13,959 bases of DNA from Gaiella sp051003695 (lineage in GTDB: Bacteria > Actinomycetota > Thermoleophilia > Gaiellales > Gaiellaceae): the NCBI GenBank assembly GCA_051003695.1, contig JBPCLB010000065.1, forward strand, positions 1 through 13,959, given 5' to 3'. Below are positions 13,806-13,959 of this stretch, one piece after another. A model generated the notes under the pieces. That model was not told the origin of the DNA. It did no database searches and saw only the letters and a program-made list of their open reading frames with translations. Both the position numbers and the translations under genes were made by a program. Each line of letters starts with the position of its first letter. The stretch's first letter is position 1.

Positions 13806-13959
13806 ATGAGCTCCAGATCGCTTGCAAGGCACACCGCCCGGTTGTCGATCGGCGGGGCGCTCGGCGTCGCCCTGGTCGGTGGTCTGAGCTTGGCCGCCGA
13901 TGCTCGAGCCGGTCAGCAAACGGCGGAACGGGCGCAGGCAGCCACCTTGACAGTGCGCA
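13806..13959 (+). CDS. Secreted protein, N-terminal fragment (3' truncated)
   Basis: ATG at 13806 after a strong AAGGAGG opens a frame that runs off the window after 51 codons. The fragment is an export signal: basic start (MSSRSLARHTARLS), hydrophobic core IGGALGVALVGGLSLAA (residues 15-31) and a likely signal-peptidase site after ARA at residue 35. The mature part begins GQQTAERAQAATLTVR; TLTVR looks like a first beta strand. No lipobox Cys is present, so it is probably secreted or later wall-attached. Function cannot be told. A phosphate-binding protein was considered because of the neighbouring PhoR/PhoB-like pair, but the usual GAG(A/S)T motif is not seen in the visible part. Confidence 0.75.
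   Translation, partial: MSSRSLARHTARLSIGGALGVALVGGLSLAADARAGQQTAERAQAATLTVR

Noticed and set aside
1..13959. Mobile elements, CRISPR arrays, tRNA or phage-like modules
   Set aside because: No transposase, integrase, spaced repeat array, tRNA-like cloverleaf or target-site duplication was seen; composition looks even across the window.

Overview
The window is GC-rich throughout, with strong Shine-Dalgarno sequences (GAAAGGAG, AAGGAGG), some GTG starts and tightly packed, overlapping genes. Together with the protein styles this suggests a high-GC actinobacterial-type genome, possibly Thermoleophilia/Gaiellales-like. That placement is inference from composition and protein character, not from a marker gene. 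No rRNA, tRNA, mobile element or CRISPR array is visible.

Layout. (A) 1-4514, plus strand: the 3' part of a carbohydrate substrate-binding protein gene, two MalF/MalG-type permease genes, a classical SDR dehydrogenase gene and an aldose-1-epimerase-fold gene, all closely spaced. A 14-bp perfect hairpin lies between the binding protein and the first permease. (B) 4506-6800, minus strand: an enolase-superfamily (mandelate racemase/muconate lactonizing type) gene followed by an MsmX/UgpC/MsiK-type ABC ATPase gene whose 3' end overlaps the end of block A. (C) 6921-10940, plus strand, divergent from B: a second SDR gene, a complete second binding-protein gene and a second pair of permeases. (D) 11004-13420, minus strand: a two-component system, histidine kinase first and OmpR/PhoB-type response regulator second, overlapping by 4 nt and convergent with C. 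(E) 13421-13805: a gene-free stretch, then from 13806 the first 51 codons of a secreted protein that runs off the window.

How it fits together. Two complete CUT1-type sugar importers (binding protein plus two permeases each) flank a single ATPase gene, so the ATPase probably energises both. The catabolic genes (two SDRs, a mutarotase-like epimerase, an acid-sugar dehydratase-type enolase-superfamily protein) match the logic of a non-phosphorylative oxidative sugar pathway: sugar to lactone/acid, dehydration to a 2-keto-3-deoxy acid, then possibly a second oxidation. The sugar cannot be named from sequence alone. A lactonase, an aldolase or hydrolase, and a LacI/GntR-type regulator are not in the window. 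The two-component system is probably a separate unit, perhaps tied to the secreted protein beyond the right edge.

I see mostly recognisable families rather than a clearly new system. The points most worth a second look are the hairpin and non-standard start at the head of the first permease gene, the shared-ATPase arrangement, and the incomplete Lys motif in the enolase-superfamily protein.
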